Positions 44,253 to 52,962 of a stretch of 64,000 bases of DNA are shown here, piece by piece (the first letter of the stretch is position 1; each line of letters opens with the position of its first letter). Below the pieces are notes generated by a model, which worked only from the letters and a program-made list of their open reading frames with translations, did no database searches and had not been told where the DNA came from. Made by a program: the position numbers and the translations under genes. Location of the stretch: contig NZ_CM001977.1 in assembly GCF_000406165.1 (NCBI RefSeq), positions 1,065,141-1,129,140 on the forward strand, written 5' to 3'. The stretch comes from Dickeya zeae NCPPB 2538 (lineage in GTDB: Bacteria; Pseudomonadota; Gammaproteobacteria; Enterobacterales; Enterobacteriaceae).

Positions 44253-44469
44253 AGTTCTGCCTTTGGAGTAATGTGATTACGCACGTCAATTCATTGTCTA
44301 AGGAACCTAATTCCATCAAAACAAATCAGTGGAGTTTGGGATAGCGATGAGCGTTGCCATAACTATCGGAATTTTCCACCATAATTGTCATGCAGGTTGG
44401 TTCATACTTCTTAACGGATGCAGTCAACTGACTGCCATCCTGAATAGAATAATTAAGGAGGCTTAGCCT

Positions 44470-45051
44470 ATGAGATTATGGCATATCTTTAGCGGTATTA
44501 CGGTATCGATCGCGCTCAGTGGGTGTGTTAACAACCATAGCGTTGCTCCTGAAAACCATAATATTGCGCCTGAAACAACTGCACCGGCAATGCGGCAGAC
44601 CCAGATGCTTTCTCAACCTGTTAGCGGCATGCCTGCTGTTACCGGCACAGTGAATATTCGCCAAAAAATCGCGTTGCCGCCTGACTCAGTACTGACGGTG
44701 ACGGTATCTGATGCAACGATCCCGGATGCACCCTCGAAAGTGATTTCCCAGCGCGTAATCCGTACAGAAGGTCAGCAAGCGCCATTCCGATTCGTATTGC
44801 CTTATAACCCCTCGGAGATTCGGCCGGATGCGCGTATCCTGCTTAGTGCCGCTGTCGCAATAAATAACCGGGTGACACTGATTACTGAGCATGTCATGCC
44901 TGTGGTCACGAATGGTGTGAATAATGCCGATCTGAACCTGATACCGGTTCCGGCGGTGCCTGTTCCTGCGAAACCCGCCGGGTTTCTGACACCGAACACA
45001 GAAACGACAACACCTGATGACGCTTCAGGCTCGTCACCGCCGTTGTATTAA
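44470..45051 (+). CDS. ybaY: YbaY-type lipoprotein
   Basis: Predicted outer-membrane lipoprotein of 193 residues with lipobox IALSGC (Cys19). After a low-complexity stretch, a YbaY/YscW-type beta domain runs from about residue 55 (VTGTVNIRQKIALPP) to about 160. The tail is rich in Pro, Thr and Ser. GGAGGC precedes the ATG. In E. coli the same gene lies between tesB and ffs. Function is unknown. Confidence 0.88.
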   Translation: MRLWHIFSGITVSIALSGCVNNHSVAPENHNIAPETTAPAMRQTQMLSQPVSGMPAVTGTVNIRQKIALPPDSVLTVTVSDATIPDAPSKVISQRVIRTEGQQAPFRFVLPYNPSEIRPDARILLSAAVAINNRVTLITEHVMPVVTNGVNNADLNLIPVPAVPVPAKPAGFLTPNTETTTPDDASGSSPPLY

Positions 45052-45068
45052 TCTCAATTACCGTTATT

Positions 45069-45121
45069 TTTCGCTGGCGGTGTGTTGTCTGTTAAATATC
45101 TTGCATATACCGCCAGCGAAA
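45069..45121. repeat. 13-bp inverted repeat between ybaY and atl
   Basis: TTTCGCTGGCGGT (45069-45081) and ACCGCCAGCGAAA (45109-45121) match perfectly over 13 bases with a 27-base loop. The right arm lies inside the 3' end of atl. Confidence 0.7.
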
Positions 45122-45418
45122 TCTATCCAGATCGATTTTCCCTTCTGAATTCAGCATGACGCCTTCAGCCTGAAGGGCTGACTTTTGGCGCTGAAAATCC
45201 GGGCCGGTCAGCGAGATCTCACCTTTTCGGTTAATCACCCGATACCAGGGCAATTGGCTGCCTGCAGGCAGCCCACGCAATATGCCGCCAACCTGACGGG
45301 CCGCACGTGCTGAGCCAGCAAGATGCGCGACATCACCATAAGTAACGACACATCCGTAAGGAATCGCGGCGATAACGTGAATGACACGCTGGCGGAAATT
45401 ATCCGATTCAATAGTCAT
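45092..45418 (-). CDS. atl: Alkyltransferase-like DNA-binding protein Atl
   Basis: Homologue of the DNA-binding half of O6-alkylguanine alkyltransferases (E. coli YbaZ). The 108 residues carry the helix-turn-helix (VTYGDVAHLAGSARAARQVG) with its Arg finger. The active-site cysteine is replaced by tryptophan: Pro57-Trp58-Tyr59-Arg60-Val61 instead of PCHRV. Such proteins bind O6-alkylguanine and flag it for nucleotide excision repair. Tyr59 replaces the His of E. coli PWHRV. Confidence 0.9.
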   Translation of the reverse strand: MTIESDNFRQRVIHVIAAIPYGCVVTYGDVAHLAGSARAARQVGGILRGLPAGSQLPWYRVINRKGEISLTGPDFQRQKSALQAEGVMLNSEGKIDLDRFRWRYMQDI

Positions 45419-45516
45419 GGACAGGCTCAGAAGGTGTTAGAACGGGTAAGGGGATAGATAATATTGAGTATAAAAGCTGGCGATGAGTAAGAAAACAGCG
45501 GTTAAGCGCGGTTTCC

Positions 45517-45545
45517 TTGCAATTGCTTAGTCCATCACCGATAAT
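45517..45545 (+). promoter_or_regulatory. Promoter of ffs
   Basis: TTGCAA (45517-45522), 17 bases, GATAAT (45540-45545). Transcription should start near 45552, leaving a leader of about 25 bases to be removed, as known for E. coli 4.5S precursor RNA. Confidence 0.7.
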
Positions 45546-45576
45546 GCCCCCGCTTCGCAACTGCGGAGCTGTCAAT

Positions 45577-45690
45577 GGAGGCCCCGTTGGTTCTCCCGCA
45601 ACACTAACCTGTGGACCCGGTCAGGTCCGGAAGGAAGCAGCCGCAGCAGGCGACGTGTGTGCCGGGATGTAGCTGGCGGGGCCTCCACCA
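45577..45690 (+). ncRNA. ffs: 4.5S RNA of the signal recognition particle
   Basis: About 114 bases that pair end to end: GGAGGCCCCG at the 5' side and CGGGGCCTCC at the 3' side. The Ffh-binding core GGTCAGGTCCGGAAGGAAGC and the closing GCCGGGATGTAGCTGGC are present. It works with Ffh in cotranslational membrane targeting. Its place beside atl matches E. coli. Confidence 0.97.
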
Positions 45691-45902
45691 TTTTATACCT
45701 TCCTGATGTTGTCACCATTTTCTTTCCCCCGCCGTTTAACCATTAGTAAAAAAATTGAATGTTTAACCTTTGAGGTAAAAACAATAAAAATTGATAAGAC
45801 GATGGTTAAATTAATAGTGAGAGAGGGAGGTAATAATAAATAAGGAAAGTCTTAAGTCAAAATGCACACTTTTTGTTACAAAAGCTGTGGTTTTCTGGCG
45901 CT

Positions 45903-45931
45903 AAAAAACAAAGGCCGATAACATATCGGCA
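45903..45931 (-). terminator. Terminator of tomB-hha
   Basis: On the minus strand GCCGATA-TGT-TATCGGC is followed by CTTTGTTTTTT. It lies about 37 bases after the hha stop. The rest of the 277-base gap back to ffs is AT-rich with no visible gene. Confidence 0.85.
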
Positions 45932-45967
45932 CAGTGTATTCATGTATTAAGCCGCTGTTTTTAGTGC

Positions 45968-46171
45968 TTATCGAACGTATTTCCACACGGCAGTTGGCAC
46001 TTTGTCGTAAAGCTTATTCATCGTTAGCTCAGCCAGACGATGGTCTGCAGCTGAATAGAACATTTCAAGTTCGTCGTTAGAAAGCTCGTACTTGTTTTTT
46101 TCTATAACACGCTCAAGCGTGTCGATGGTTGTACATTTACGCAAACGCATTAAATAGTCGATTTTTTTCAT
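45968..46171 (-). CDS. hha: Hha/YmoA-family haemolysin expression modulator
   Basis: Small partner of H-NS that helps silence horizontally acquired and virulence genes. The 67 residues equal Yersinia YmoA rather than the 72 of E. coli Hha. The core CTTIDTLERVIEKNKYELS and YSAADHRLAELTMNKLYDK is nearly invariant. It follows tomB by 53 bases on the same strand. Confidence 0.96.
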   Translation of the reverse strand: MKKIDYLMRLRKCTTIDTLERVIEKNKYELSNDELEMFYSAADHRLAELTMNKLYDKVPTAVWKYVR

Positions 46172-46224
46172 AGTGACCTTGTTAATTTTCCTGGATTTAA
46201 ATTAAGTATGAAACAAATTATTGC

Positions 46225-46593
46225 TTAAGTTTTTACTACCGTACAGACGCTCTTTTCTGAGAACATTCTGAATAATTGCGACTTGGATTTTTTCCATTTC
46301 TGCAACTCTGAATCATTTATACCGTAGTTGCTGAAAAGAATATAAGTATCGTCCAGGTATTTTTCAACCCGCTCACACAGCGCCGCTTCATGCGGATATT
46401 TTATTTTGTAGGTAACAACAAATGCCGCAATGTGTTCGATAAGTTCGTTTAGTTGAAGATTGACCGCAGAGGTCGGATCATTCACCCAGCCACGACTGCT
46501 GTCACCTAATGTTGCGATACTTTCGTCGTGCAGATTTTCACACAAGAATCTGAGTTGGGCAATATCATAATGTTGAGGTGTGTACTCATCCAT
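46225..46593 (-). CDS. tomB: Hha toxicity modulator TomB
   Basis: Antidote-like partner of Hha (YbaJ). The 122 residues share MDEYTPQHYDIAQLRFLCE and WVNDPTSAVNLQLNELIEHIA with E. coli TomB. In E. coli it reduces Hha toxicity and affects biofilm formation. GAGGGAT precedes the ATG. tomB-hha is an operon by spacing and shared direction. Confidence 0.93.
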   Translation of the reverse strand: MDEYTPQHYDIAQLRFLCENLHDESIATLGDSSRGWVNDPTSAVNLQLNELIEHIAAFVVTYKIKYPHEAALCERVEKYLDDTYILFSNYGINDSELQKWKKSKSQLFRMFSEKSVCTVVKT

Positions 46594-47102
46594 TTCTATC
46601 CCTCCGTAAGCTACGATTCAATGTCACTTAGGGCTACCACTTGGCCAGACAGGTGGTGTGATGAAGTGCAGAAGATAGAATGCCCCTCAGTATGCCTCAA
46701 TGTCCCTTAATCTTAAGACGAACAGGGGTAACACGGTGAATGCCGGAGAATGATGCAACGTCACTGTCAACAATCATTCTGAATTCATTATAGCAAAAAA
46801 GCTAACAGTTATGATGTGGTCGAACCATCTTTATGACGATGGCTGTCATCGGTGTAGGCTGCTTCCGGTGTGCCGTGATATATTTATCGGCCACTGAAGC
46901 AAGTATATTTAATTTTTTTCGGCGTTAGCAAGAATCACTGTGTTAATTATTCTTTCTGGCTTGTCTTTATTTGTAAAGATTTTGAAGATGTGAAAACGCT
47001 CTTATTTTATCCTTTTGTTTTTAAAAGAAATTGGAAAAGTGGTCTGATGTGATGGTCGGTGCGACGATGCGCACCTTCCGATAAGTTTTTAGCTAATAAT
47101 AA
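46594..47102. other. 509-base intergenic region between tomB and ykgO
   Basis: AT-rich, with no convincing gene. It should hold the tomB-hha promoter on the minus strand. Near 46645-46670 ACCACTT...AGGTGGT can pair. At the far end GGTGCG/CGCACC and then GCTAAT/ATTAGC hairpins are followed by a T-run on the plus strand. Confidence 0.5.
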
Positions 47103-47118
47103 TTAGCGTTTTTTCTTT
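47092..47118 (+). terminator. Plus-strand terminator-like hairpin at the ykgO stop
   Basis: GCTAAT-AATA-ATTAGC followed by GTTTTTTCTTTTT. The T-run is the complement of the lysine codons at the ykgO end, so part of the likeness may be chance. On the minus strand no T-run follows. Confidence 0.45.
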
Positions 47119-47246
47119 TTCCTACCTTGTACTGCGTTGAAGCGTGGGTTTGTTTTACAGATGACATAGACGCGCCCGCGCCGTTTGACCACGATACAGT
47201 CTTTGTGGCGAGTTTTGGCACTGCGAAGAGAACTTAATACCTGCAT
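47103..47246 (-). CDS. ykgO: Ribosomal protein L36, alternative form
   Basis: 47-residue protein beginning MQVLSSLRSAKTRHKDC and ending GRKKKKR, the type B L36 (E. coli YkgO, 46 residues). This is the paralogue used when zinc is scarce in place of the zinc-binding RpmJ. It lies 15 bases after rpmE2 on the same strand, presumably in one Zur-controlled transcript. Confidence 0.95.
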   Translation of the reverse strand: MQVLSSLRSAKTRHKDCIVVKRRGRVYVICKTNPRFNAVQGRKKKKR

Positions 47247-47261
47247 GGATAATTCCCCCTA

Positions 47262-47513
47262 TTACGATTTGAGAAAGCGGCCGAAACGCTGTTGAAAGCG
47301 CGCTGCGCTCCCTTCTTTGGCGTATTCTTTCTGTTTGCCGGTGTAATACGGGTGAGACGCGGAGGAGACGTCGATAGTAACGTATGGGTAGGTTTCCCCC
47401 TCGTATTCGTAAGTCCGGTCAGTTTTGATGGTGGAGCCGATTTTATAGAACACATTCTCACTGGTATCGTGGAACAGCACAGTACGGTAGTTAGGGTGGA
47501 TACCCACTTTCAT
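47262..47513 (-). CDS. rpmE2: Ribosomal protein L31 type B
   Basis: Zinc-independent L31 (YkgM). Start at 47513 gives 83 residues beginning MKVGIHPNYRTVLFHDTS. It has no cysteine, unlike zinc-binding RpmE with CxxC. It replaces RpmE on ribosomes and frees zinc. The open frame extends 21 codons upstream through the Zur-type box, so the internal ATG is chosen. Confidence 0.95.
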   Translation of the reverse strand: MKVGIHPNYRTVLFHDTSENVFYKIGSTIKTDRTYEYEGETYPYVTIDVSSASHPYYTGKQKEYAKEGSAARFQQRFGRFLKS

Positions 47514-47522
47514 AATGACCTC

Positions 47523-47543
47523 AATTGTTACGTTATAACATAC
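47523..47543. promoter_or_regulatory. Zur box upstream of rpmE2-ykgO
   Basis: TGTTACGTTATAACA (47526-47540) is a dyad matching the core of the enterobacterial Zur operator (TGTTATA...TATAACA). It starts 10 bases before the rpmE2 ATG. Confidence 0.7.
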
Positions 47544-47644
47544 CGCTATTTTGCGCCTTTCAGGAACAATGATCAACGCTATGGTTTGTAGGGATTGGTG
47601 AGGTGGGGGAGTGTAGGGTTTGTTCGCTGTGTTTGTCGCGCATT

Positions 47645-47669
47645 AAAAAAGGCCGCATAGCGGCCTTTT
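47645..47669 (-). terminator. Terminator of acrAB
   Basis: GGCCGC-ATA-GCGGCC with a T-run on the minus strand (AAAAAA on plus), 20 bases after the acrB stop. Confidence 0.85.
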
Positions 47670-47687
47670 GAGAAGAGATATCACGGT

Positions 47688-50600
47688 TTAGTGACTGGTT
47701 TGTGAGTGCTCGTGATGCGGCTCGTTGTCGTCTTTCTTCTTGCCGAAGCGTCGGCGAACGACCACAAAGAACACCGGTACGAAATAGATAGCCAATACGG
47801 TGGCGGTGATCATCCCACCCATTACACCGGTACCGACCGCGTTCTGTGCGCCGGAACCTGCACCGGTACTGATGACCAGCGGGACCACACCCAAAATGAA
47901 CGCCAGCGATGTCATCAGAATGGGACGAAGACGCATACGCACCGCTTCCAGCGTAGCTTCTACCAGGCCTTTTCCTTCTTTCTCCATCAGGTCTTTGGCA
48001 AACTCGACGATCAGGATGGCGTTCTTGGCGGACAAACCGATGGTGGTCAACAGACCCACCTTGAAGTAGACGTCGTTTTCCATTCCGCGCAAGCCCGCCG
48101 CCATGACAGCACCGAACACGCCTAATGGAACCACCAGCATAACCGAGAAAGGTATTGACCAGCTTTCATACAACGCCGCCAGGCACAGGAAGACCACGAT
48201 GGCTGAGATGACGAGCAGTGCCGGTGCCTGGTTACCCGCCAGTCGTTCCTGATAGGACATACCCGTCCAGTCGAAACCAATACCTGGCGGTAATTGCGAA
48301 GCCAACTCTTCCATCAGTGCCATCGCTTCCCCTGTACTCTTACCAGGCGCCGCTTCACCCACCAGTTCCACTGACGGCAGACCGTTATAACGCTCCAGAC
48401 GTGGTGAACCGTATTCCCAGTGTGCCGACGCAAACGCTGAGAACGGTACCATCTGATTGGACGTACCACGGACATACCATTTCTGGATATCGCTGGGCAG
48501 CATACGGTATTTGGCGTCAGCCTGAACGTACACCTTTTTCACCCTGCCACGGTCAATAAAGTCGTTGACGTATGTGCCCCCGAGTGCGGTAGACAGTGTG
48601 GCGTTGATGGTGGCAATCGATACGCCGAGTGATTGTGCTTTTTCCTGATCAATTTCCAGGCGGTATTGCGGTGTGTCTTCCATCCCGTTAGGACGAACTC
48701 GCACCAGCGTATCCGGATGTTGGGCGATCATACCCAGCAACTGGTTACGGGCGGCCATGAGCTTATCGTGACCAAGGTTATTCTGATCAATCAGCTCAAA
48801 GTCAAAACCACTGGCGGTACCCAACTCGACAATAGCCGGTATGTTGAACGGGATAACAATCGCTTCTTTGATTTGCGAGAAGGCACCAAAAGCACGACCG
48901 ATAATGGCATCGACTTTGTTGGCTGCCCCTTTACGTTCATCCCAGTCTTTGAGGCTGGCGAAGGATATCCCCATGTTCTGACCACGACCAGCGAAGCCGA
49001 AGCCGTTAACGGTAAAGACCGATTTTACGTTGTCTTTCTCGTTATGCAGGTAGTAGTCACTCACCTGGTCGAGCACCTTCTGAGTACTTTCCTGAGTGGC
49101 ACCTACCGGCAACTGAACCATCGTCAGCAATACGCCCTGGTCTTCTTGCGGCAGGAAGGAGCTGGGGATTTGAGTAAAGGCAAAGCCCAGGCTCGCGACC
49201 ACAAGTAGATACACCACCACATAACGGCCTGTGCTACGCAGAATATTGGCGACACTGCTGGTGTAGTGATGGGTACTCTTATCGAAAAGACGGTTAAACC
49301 AGCCGAAGAAACCTTTTTTCTCACCGTGGTTGGGCACGGGCTTCAGGATAGTCGCACACAACGCCGGTGTCAGCATCAATGCTACCAGTACCGACAGCAC
49401 CATGGCGGACACGATGGTGATGGAGAACTGACGGTAGATAGCACCGGTCGAACCGCCCGAGAACGCCATTGGGATAAATACCGCAGACAGTACCAGTGCA
49501 ATACCTACCAGCGCGCCCTGAATCTGCCCCATGGATTTGCGGGTTGCTTCCTTGGGAGATAGCCCCTCTTCCGACATCACACGCTCTACGTTCTCGACCA
49601 CGACGATGGCGTCATCCACCAACAGACCGATGGCGAGCACCATGGCGAACATGGTCAGCGTGTTAATCGAGTAGCCGAAAGCGGACAGGATGGCGAACGT
49701 CCCCAGCAATACCACTGGCACGGCAATAGTCGGAATCAGTGTGGCTCGGAAGTTCTGCAAGAACAGATACATCACCACGAACACCAACACGATGGCTTCA
49801 ACCAGCGTTTTCACCACTTCGTAAATAGAGATTTTTACGAACGGTGTGGTGTCATACGGGTAAACCACTTTCAGACCGGCAGGGAACGTCGGCTGCAATT
49901 TGGCGATTTCCGCTTTTACCGCTGTGGCGGTATCCAGCGCGTTAGCACCAGTGGCGAGCTTAATCCCCAAACCAGACGCCGGGCGGCCATTGTAACGAGC
50001 GATAGTGGTGTAGTTTTCTCCGCCAAGTTCGATGCGGGCAACGTTATTCAGGCGAACCTGTGAACCATCCTGATTGACCTTAAGCAGAATGTTGCCGAAC
50101 TGCTCCGGTGAATTAAGCCGGGTTTGCGCAATGATCGAGGCATTCAGCTTTTGGCCAGGCACTGGCGGGGTACCGCCTAACTGACCTGCGGCTATCTGGT
50201 TATTTTGTACCTGAATCGCCGTAACGACATCGCTGGTGGTGAGCTGGTAATTGTTCAGCTTGTCTGGATCAAGCCAGATACGCATGGCGTACTGTGCACC
50301 GAACAGCTGTGTATCGCCCACACCGCGTACACGGCTAATTGGGTCTTTGATGCTGGAACCGACAAAGTCAGCGATATCCTGCTGGGTGACACTATTGTCA
50401 TCGCTGACAAAACCTAACACCATCAGGAAGCTGCTGCTGGATTTCTGCACGCTCACGCCTTGCTGCTGTACTTCCTGTGGCAGCAGAGGCATGGCCAGTT
50501 GCAGTTTGTTCTGCACCTGAACCTGAGCAATATCCGGGTTAGCATCGGCATCAAATGTCAATGTGATCTGCACGGTACCTGACGAATCACTGTTGGAGGA

Positions 50601-50834
50601 CATATACAGCAATTTGTCGATACCGTTCATGTTCTGCTCGATCACCTGCGTGACGGTATCTTGCAGAGTCTTCGCATCAGCCCCCGGGTAGGTCGCTGTT
50701 ATCTGAACTGCCGGTGGCGCGATGGTCGGGTACTGCGCAATAGGCAACTTCAGGATTGCCAGTGTCCCGGTCAACATCACCATAATGGCGATGACCCAGG
50801 CAAAAATCGGGCGATCTATGAAAAACTTGGCCAT
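47688..50834 (-). CDS. acrB: Multidrug efflux RND permease AcrB
   Basis: Trimeric inner-membrane proton/drug antiporter of the AcrAB-TolC pump. The 1048 residues match E. coli (1049). Twelve helices and two large periplasmic loops are expected. The proton-relay pair Asp-Asp lies in LAIGLLVDDAIVVVENVERV at about 407-408. It follows acrA by 16 bases. Confidence 0.97.
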   Translation of the reverse strand: MAKFFIDRPIFAWVIAIMVMLTGTLAILKLPIAQYPTIAPPAVQITATYPGADAKTLQDTVTQVIEQNMNGIDKLLYMSSNSDSSGTVQITLTFDADANPDIAQVQVQNKLQLAMPLLPQEVQQQGVSVQKSSSSFLMVLGFVSDDNSVTQQDIADFVGSSIKDPISRVRGVGDTQLFGAQYAMRIWLDPDKLNNYQLTTSDVVTAIQVQNNQIAAGQLGGTPPVPGQKLNASIIAQTRLNSPEQFGNILLKVNQDGSQVRLNNVARIELGGENYTTIARYNGRPASGLGIKLATGANALDTATAVKAEIAKLQPTFPAGLKVVYPYDTTPFVKISIYEVVKTLVEAIVLVFVVMYLFLQNFRATLIPTIAVPVVLLGTFAILSAFGYSINTLTMFAMVLAIGLLVDDAIVVVENVERVMSEEGLSPKEATRKSMGQIQGALVGIALVLSAVFIPMAFSGGSTGAIYRQFSITIVSAMVLSVLVALMLTPALCATILKPVPNHGEKKGFFGWFNRLFDKSTHHYTSSVANILRSTGRYVVVYLLVVASLGFAFTQIPSSFLPQEDQGVLLTMVQLPVGATQESTQKVLDQVSDYYLHNEKDNVKSVFTVNGFGFAGRGQNMGISFASLKDWDERKGAANKVDAIIGRAFGAFSQIKEAIVIPFNIPAIVELGTASGFDFELIDQNNLGHDKLMAARNQLLGMIAQHPDTLVRVRPNGMEDTPQYRLEIDQEKAQSLGVSIATINATLSTALGGTYVNDFIDRGRVKKVYVQADAKYRMLPSDIQKWYVRGTSNQMVPFSAFASAHWEYGSPRLERYNGLPSVELVGEAAPGKSTGEAMALMEELASQLPPGIGFDWTGMSYQERLAGNQAPALLVISAIVVFLCLAALYESWSIPFSVMLVVPLGVFGAVMAAGLRGMENDVYFKVGLLTTIGLSAKNAILIVEFAKDLMEKEGKGLVEATLEAVRMRLRPILMTSLAFILGVVPLVISTGAGSGAQNAVGTGVMGGMITATVLAIYFVPVFFVVVRRRFGKKKDDNEPHHEHSQTSH

Positions 50835-50850
50835 GGATTACCGGCTCCTG

Positions 50851-52044
50851 TTAAGACTTAGCGGGTTGAGACTGCGGTTGCTGCTGCTGCGCATTGCCTG
50901 CGGTCACTTCCTGCGCTTTAACCTGCATACCCGGTCTGATTTTTTGCAGGCCTGTCACGATGATGCGATCACCCGGTTTGACGCCCGAGGTGATAAGCCA
51001 TTTATCGCCAAGCGCCTGACCGGTAGTCACAGGATGGACTTCCACTTTATCGCCTTCACCAACGACCATCACCGTAGCTTCGCCACGCGGTGTACGGCTA
51101 ACGCCCTGCTGTGGAACCAGGATGGCATTCGGATTCACGCCAGCATCCATTTGTGCGCGAACGAACATGCCTGGCAACAGGTTGTGATCCGGGTTGGGGA
51201 ACACTGCACGCAGCGTGATAGAGCCCGTAGTCTCGTCGACAGTGACGTCAGAGAATTCCAGCGTACCGGTCTGGCTATAGCGCATTCCGTTATCCAGGGT
51301 CAGATGAACGTTAGCTTTGCCATTGGTTTGTTGTAACGCACCGCTTTCCAGCTCTTTTTTCAGATGCAGGAAATCGTTAGTGGATTGAGTGACATCCACA
51401 TAAATCGGATCCAACTGCTGAATGGTTGTCAGCGCCGTCGTCTGGGCATTGGAAACCAGAGCACCTTCCGTGACGGTGGATTTTCCTACCCGGCCAGTAA
51501 TTGGGGCGGTTACGCGCGTATAGTTCAGGTTGATCTGGGCGCTGTCGAGCGTCGCTTTGGCGGCAGCAACGGCGGCTTCATTCTGGCGCGCCGTCGCGAC
51601 AGCCTGATCGTAATCCTGCTTACTGACGTAATTGGTGCCGAGCAGCGGTTTGTAGCGCTTAACCGTTAACTCTGCAATTTCAGCATTCGCCTGAGCCTGA
51701 GACAGGGCAGCCTTAGCGTTGTTGTACTGGGCCTGATAGGTCGCCGGATCAATCTGGTACAGCGATGTACCCGCTTTGACATCGCTGCCTTCAACAAAGT
51801 TACGCTTGAGAATAATACCATTTACCTGAGGGCGTACTTCGGCAATACGATAGGCGCTGGTGCGTCCCGGCAGTTCCGTGGTGATATTCAGAGTTTGTGA
51901 TTTTATCGTAACGGTGCCGACTTCCGGTGCGCCCCCCTGATGGGCACCCCCTTTAGAGGCCTGATTGTCACATCCTGTGAGTACGAGGCCGCCAGAAAGC
52001 ATCAGCATTGTTGCCAGAGGCGTAAGCCTTCTGTTTTTATTCAT
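50851..52044 (-). CDS. acrA: Multidrug efflux periplasmic adaptor AcrA
   Basis: Lipoprotein adaptor that links AcrB to TolC. The 397 residues begin with a signal ending LVLTGC (Cys25), followed by lipoyl-like halves, the alpha-hairpin (about 95-170) and the beta-barrel. The C-terminus is Gln-rich. It is the first gene of acrAB and diverges from acrR. Confidence 0.97.
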   Translation of the reverse strand: MNKNRRLTPLATMLMLSGGLVLTGCDNQASKGGAHQGGAPEVGTVTIKSQTLNITTELPGRTSAYRIAEVRPQVNGIILKRNFVEGSDVKAGTSLYQIDPATYQAQYNNAKAALSQAQANAEIAELTVKRYKPLLGTNYVSKQDYDQAVATARQNEAAVAAAKATLDSAQINLNYTRVTAPITGRVGKSTVTEGALVSNAQTTALTTIQQLDPIYVDVTQSTNDFLHLKKELESGALQQTNGKANVHLTLDNGMRYSQTGTLEFSDVTVDETTGSITLRAVFPNPDHNLLPGMFVRAQMDAGVNPNAILVPQQGVSRTPRGEATVMVVGEGDKVEVHPVTTGQALGDKWLITSGVKPGDRIIVTGLQKIRPGMQVKAQEVTAGNAQQQQPQSQPAKS

Positions 52045-52134
52045 AGGTAAACCCCAAGTATCCGATTTTTAATTGACCAATGGATCACATGCTATTAAAC
52101 CCATTGCTGCGATAAATTCAGGTCCGTGCTATGT

Positions 52135-52158
52135 TACATACATCCGTGAATGTATGTA
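52135..52158. promoter_or_regulatory. AcrR operator
   Basis: TACATACAT and ATGTATGTA are a perfect 9-bp inverted repeat separated by six bases (CCGTGA). It closely matches the 24-base operator known for E. coli AcrR. It lies 29 bases before acrR and 91 before acrA, so it can control both. Confidence 0.9.
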
Positions 52159-52186
52159 AATCTCGCTTCTCTTTAAAGTCAGCGCT

Positions 52187-52837
52187 ATGGCACGAAAAAC
52201 CAAACAACAGGCACATGAGACCAAACTCCAGATTATGGACGCGGCGATGCGTCTGTTTTCTGAGCATGGTGTTTCCTCAACATCATTGTCTGATATTGCG
52301 ACCGCTGCTGGCGTGACACGTGGTGCTATTTACTGGCACTTCAAAAACAAAGCTGAACTGTTTGATGAGATATGGACGCGGTCCGAGTCCAAAATTTCTG
52401 ACTTTGAAGCTGAGTATCAGGCAAAATTTCCTGACGATCCACTGCATGTGCTCAGAGAGTTGCTAATTTATATCTTGAGACTGACGGATTCCGATAGTGA
52501 GTGGCGATCGATGATGGAAATTATCTTTCATAAGTGTGAGTTCGCCGACGAGTTACTGCCTACATCCAATGCCCGTAAAGATCTCTACTTCGATTGCTAT
52601 AACAAAATAGAAGTCTCGCTGATAAAGTGCATTTTGCAAGGCATGTTGCCAGCGGATCTTAATTCCCGGCGTACAGCGGTGATCATACGGGCTTATCTGT
52701 CGGGAATTATGGAAAACTGGTTGTTCCTGCCGGAAAGTTTCGATTTGAAGAATGAAGCGCCTTATCTGGTGGATGGGCTGATTGATATGCTGCGTAGCAG
52801 TCCTGCCCTGCGCCAGATAGGCAAGAGTGCCATATAA
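52187..52837 (+). CDS. acrR: TetR-family repressor AcrR
   Basis: Local repressor of acrAB and itself, released by bound drugs. The 216 residues have the TetR helix-turn-helix (SLSDIATAAGVTRGAIYWHF, about 34-53) and the C-terminal ligand domain. It begins MARKTKQQAHETKLQIMDAA as in E. coli. The operator lies between it and acrA. Confidence 0.96.
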   Translation: MARKTKQQAHETKLQIMDAAMRLFSEHGVSSTSLSDIATAAGVTRGAIYWHFKNKAELFDEIWTRSESKISDFEAEYQAKFPDDPLHVLRELLIYILRLTDSDSEWRSMMEIIFHKCEFADELLPTSNARKDLYFDCYNKIEVSLIKCILQGMLPADLNSRRTAVIIRAYLSGIMENWLFLPESFDLKNEAPYLVDGLIDMLRSSPALRQIGKSAI

Positions 52838-52962
52838 GTGACGTGATAAACGCAATCAGTATAAATAGAGACAGAATAGAACCTCATAAACACCACCTGA
52901 CATACCTTGTCTTTCGGCAGACGTGATAAACTGCGTTATCTCTGTAAAACTGATGATGCATC

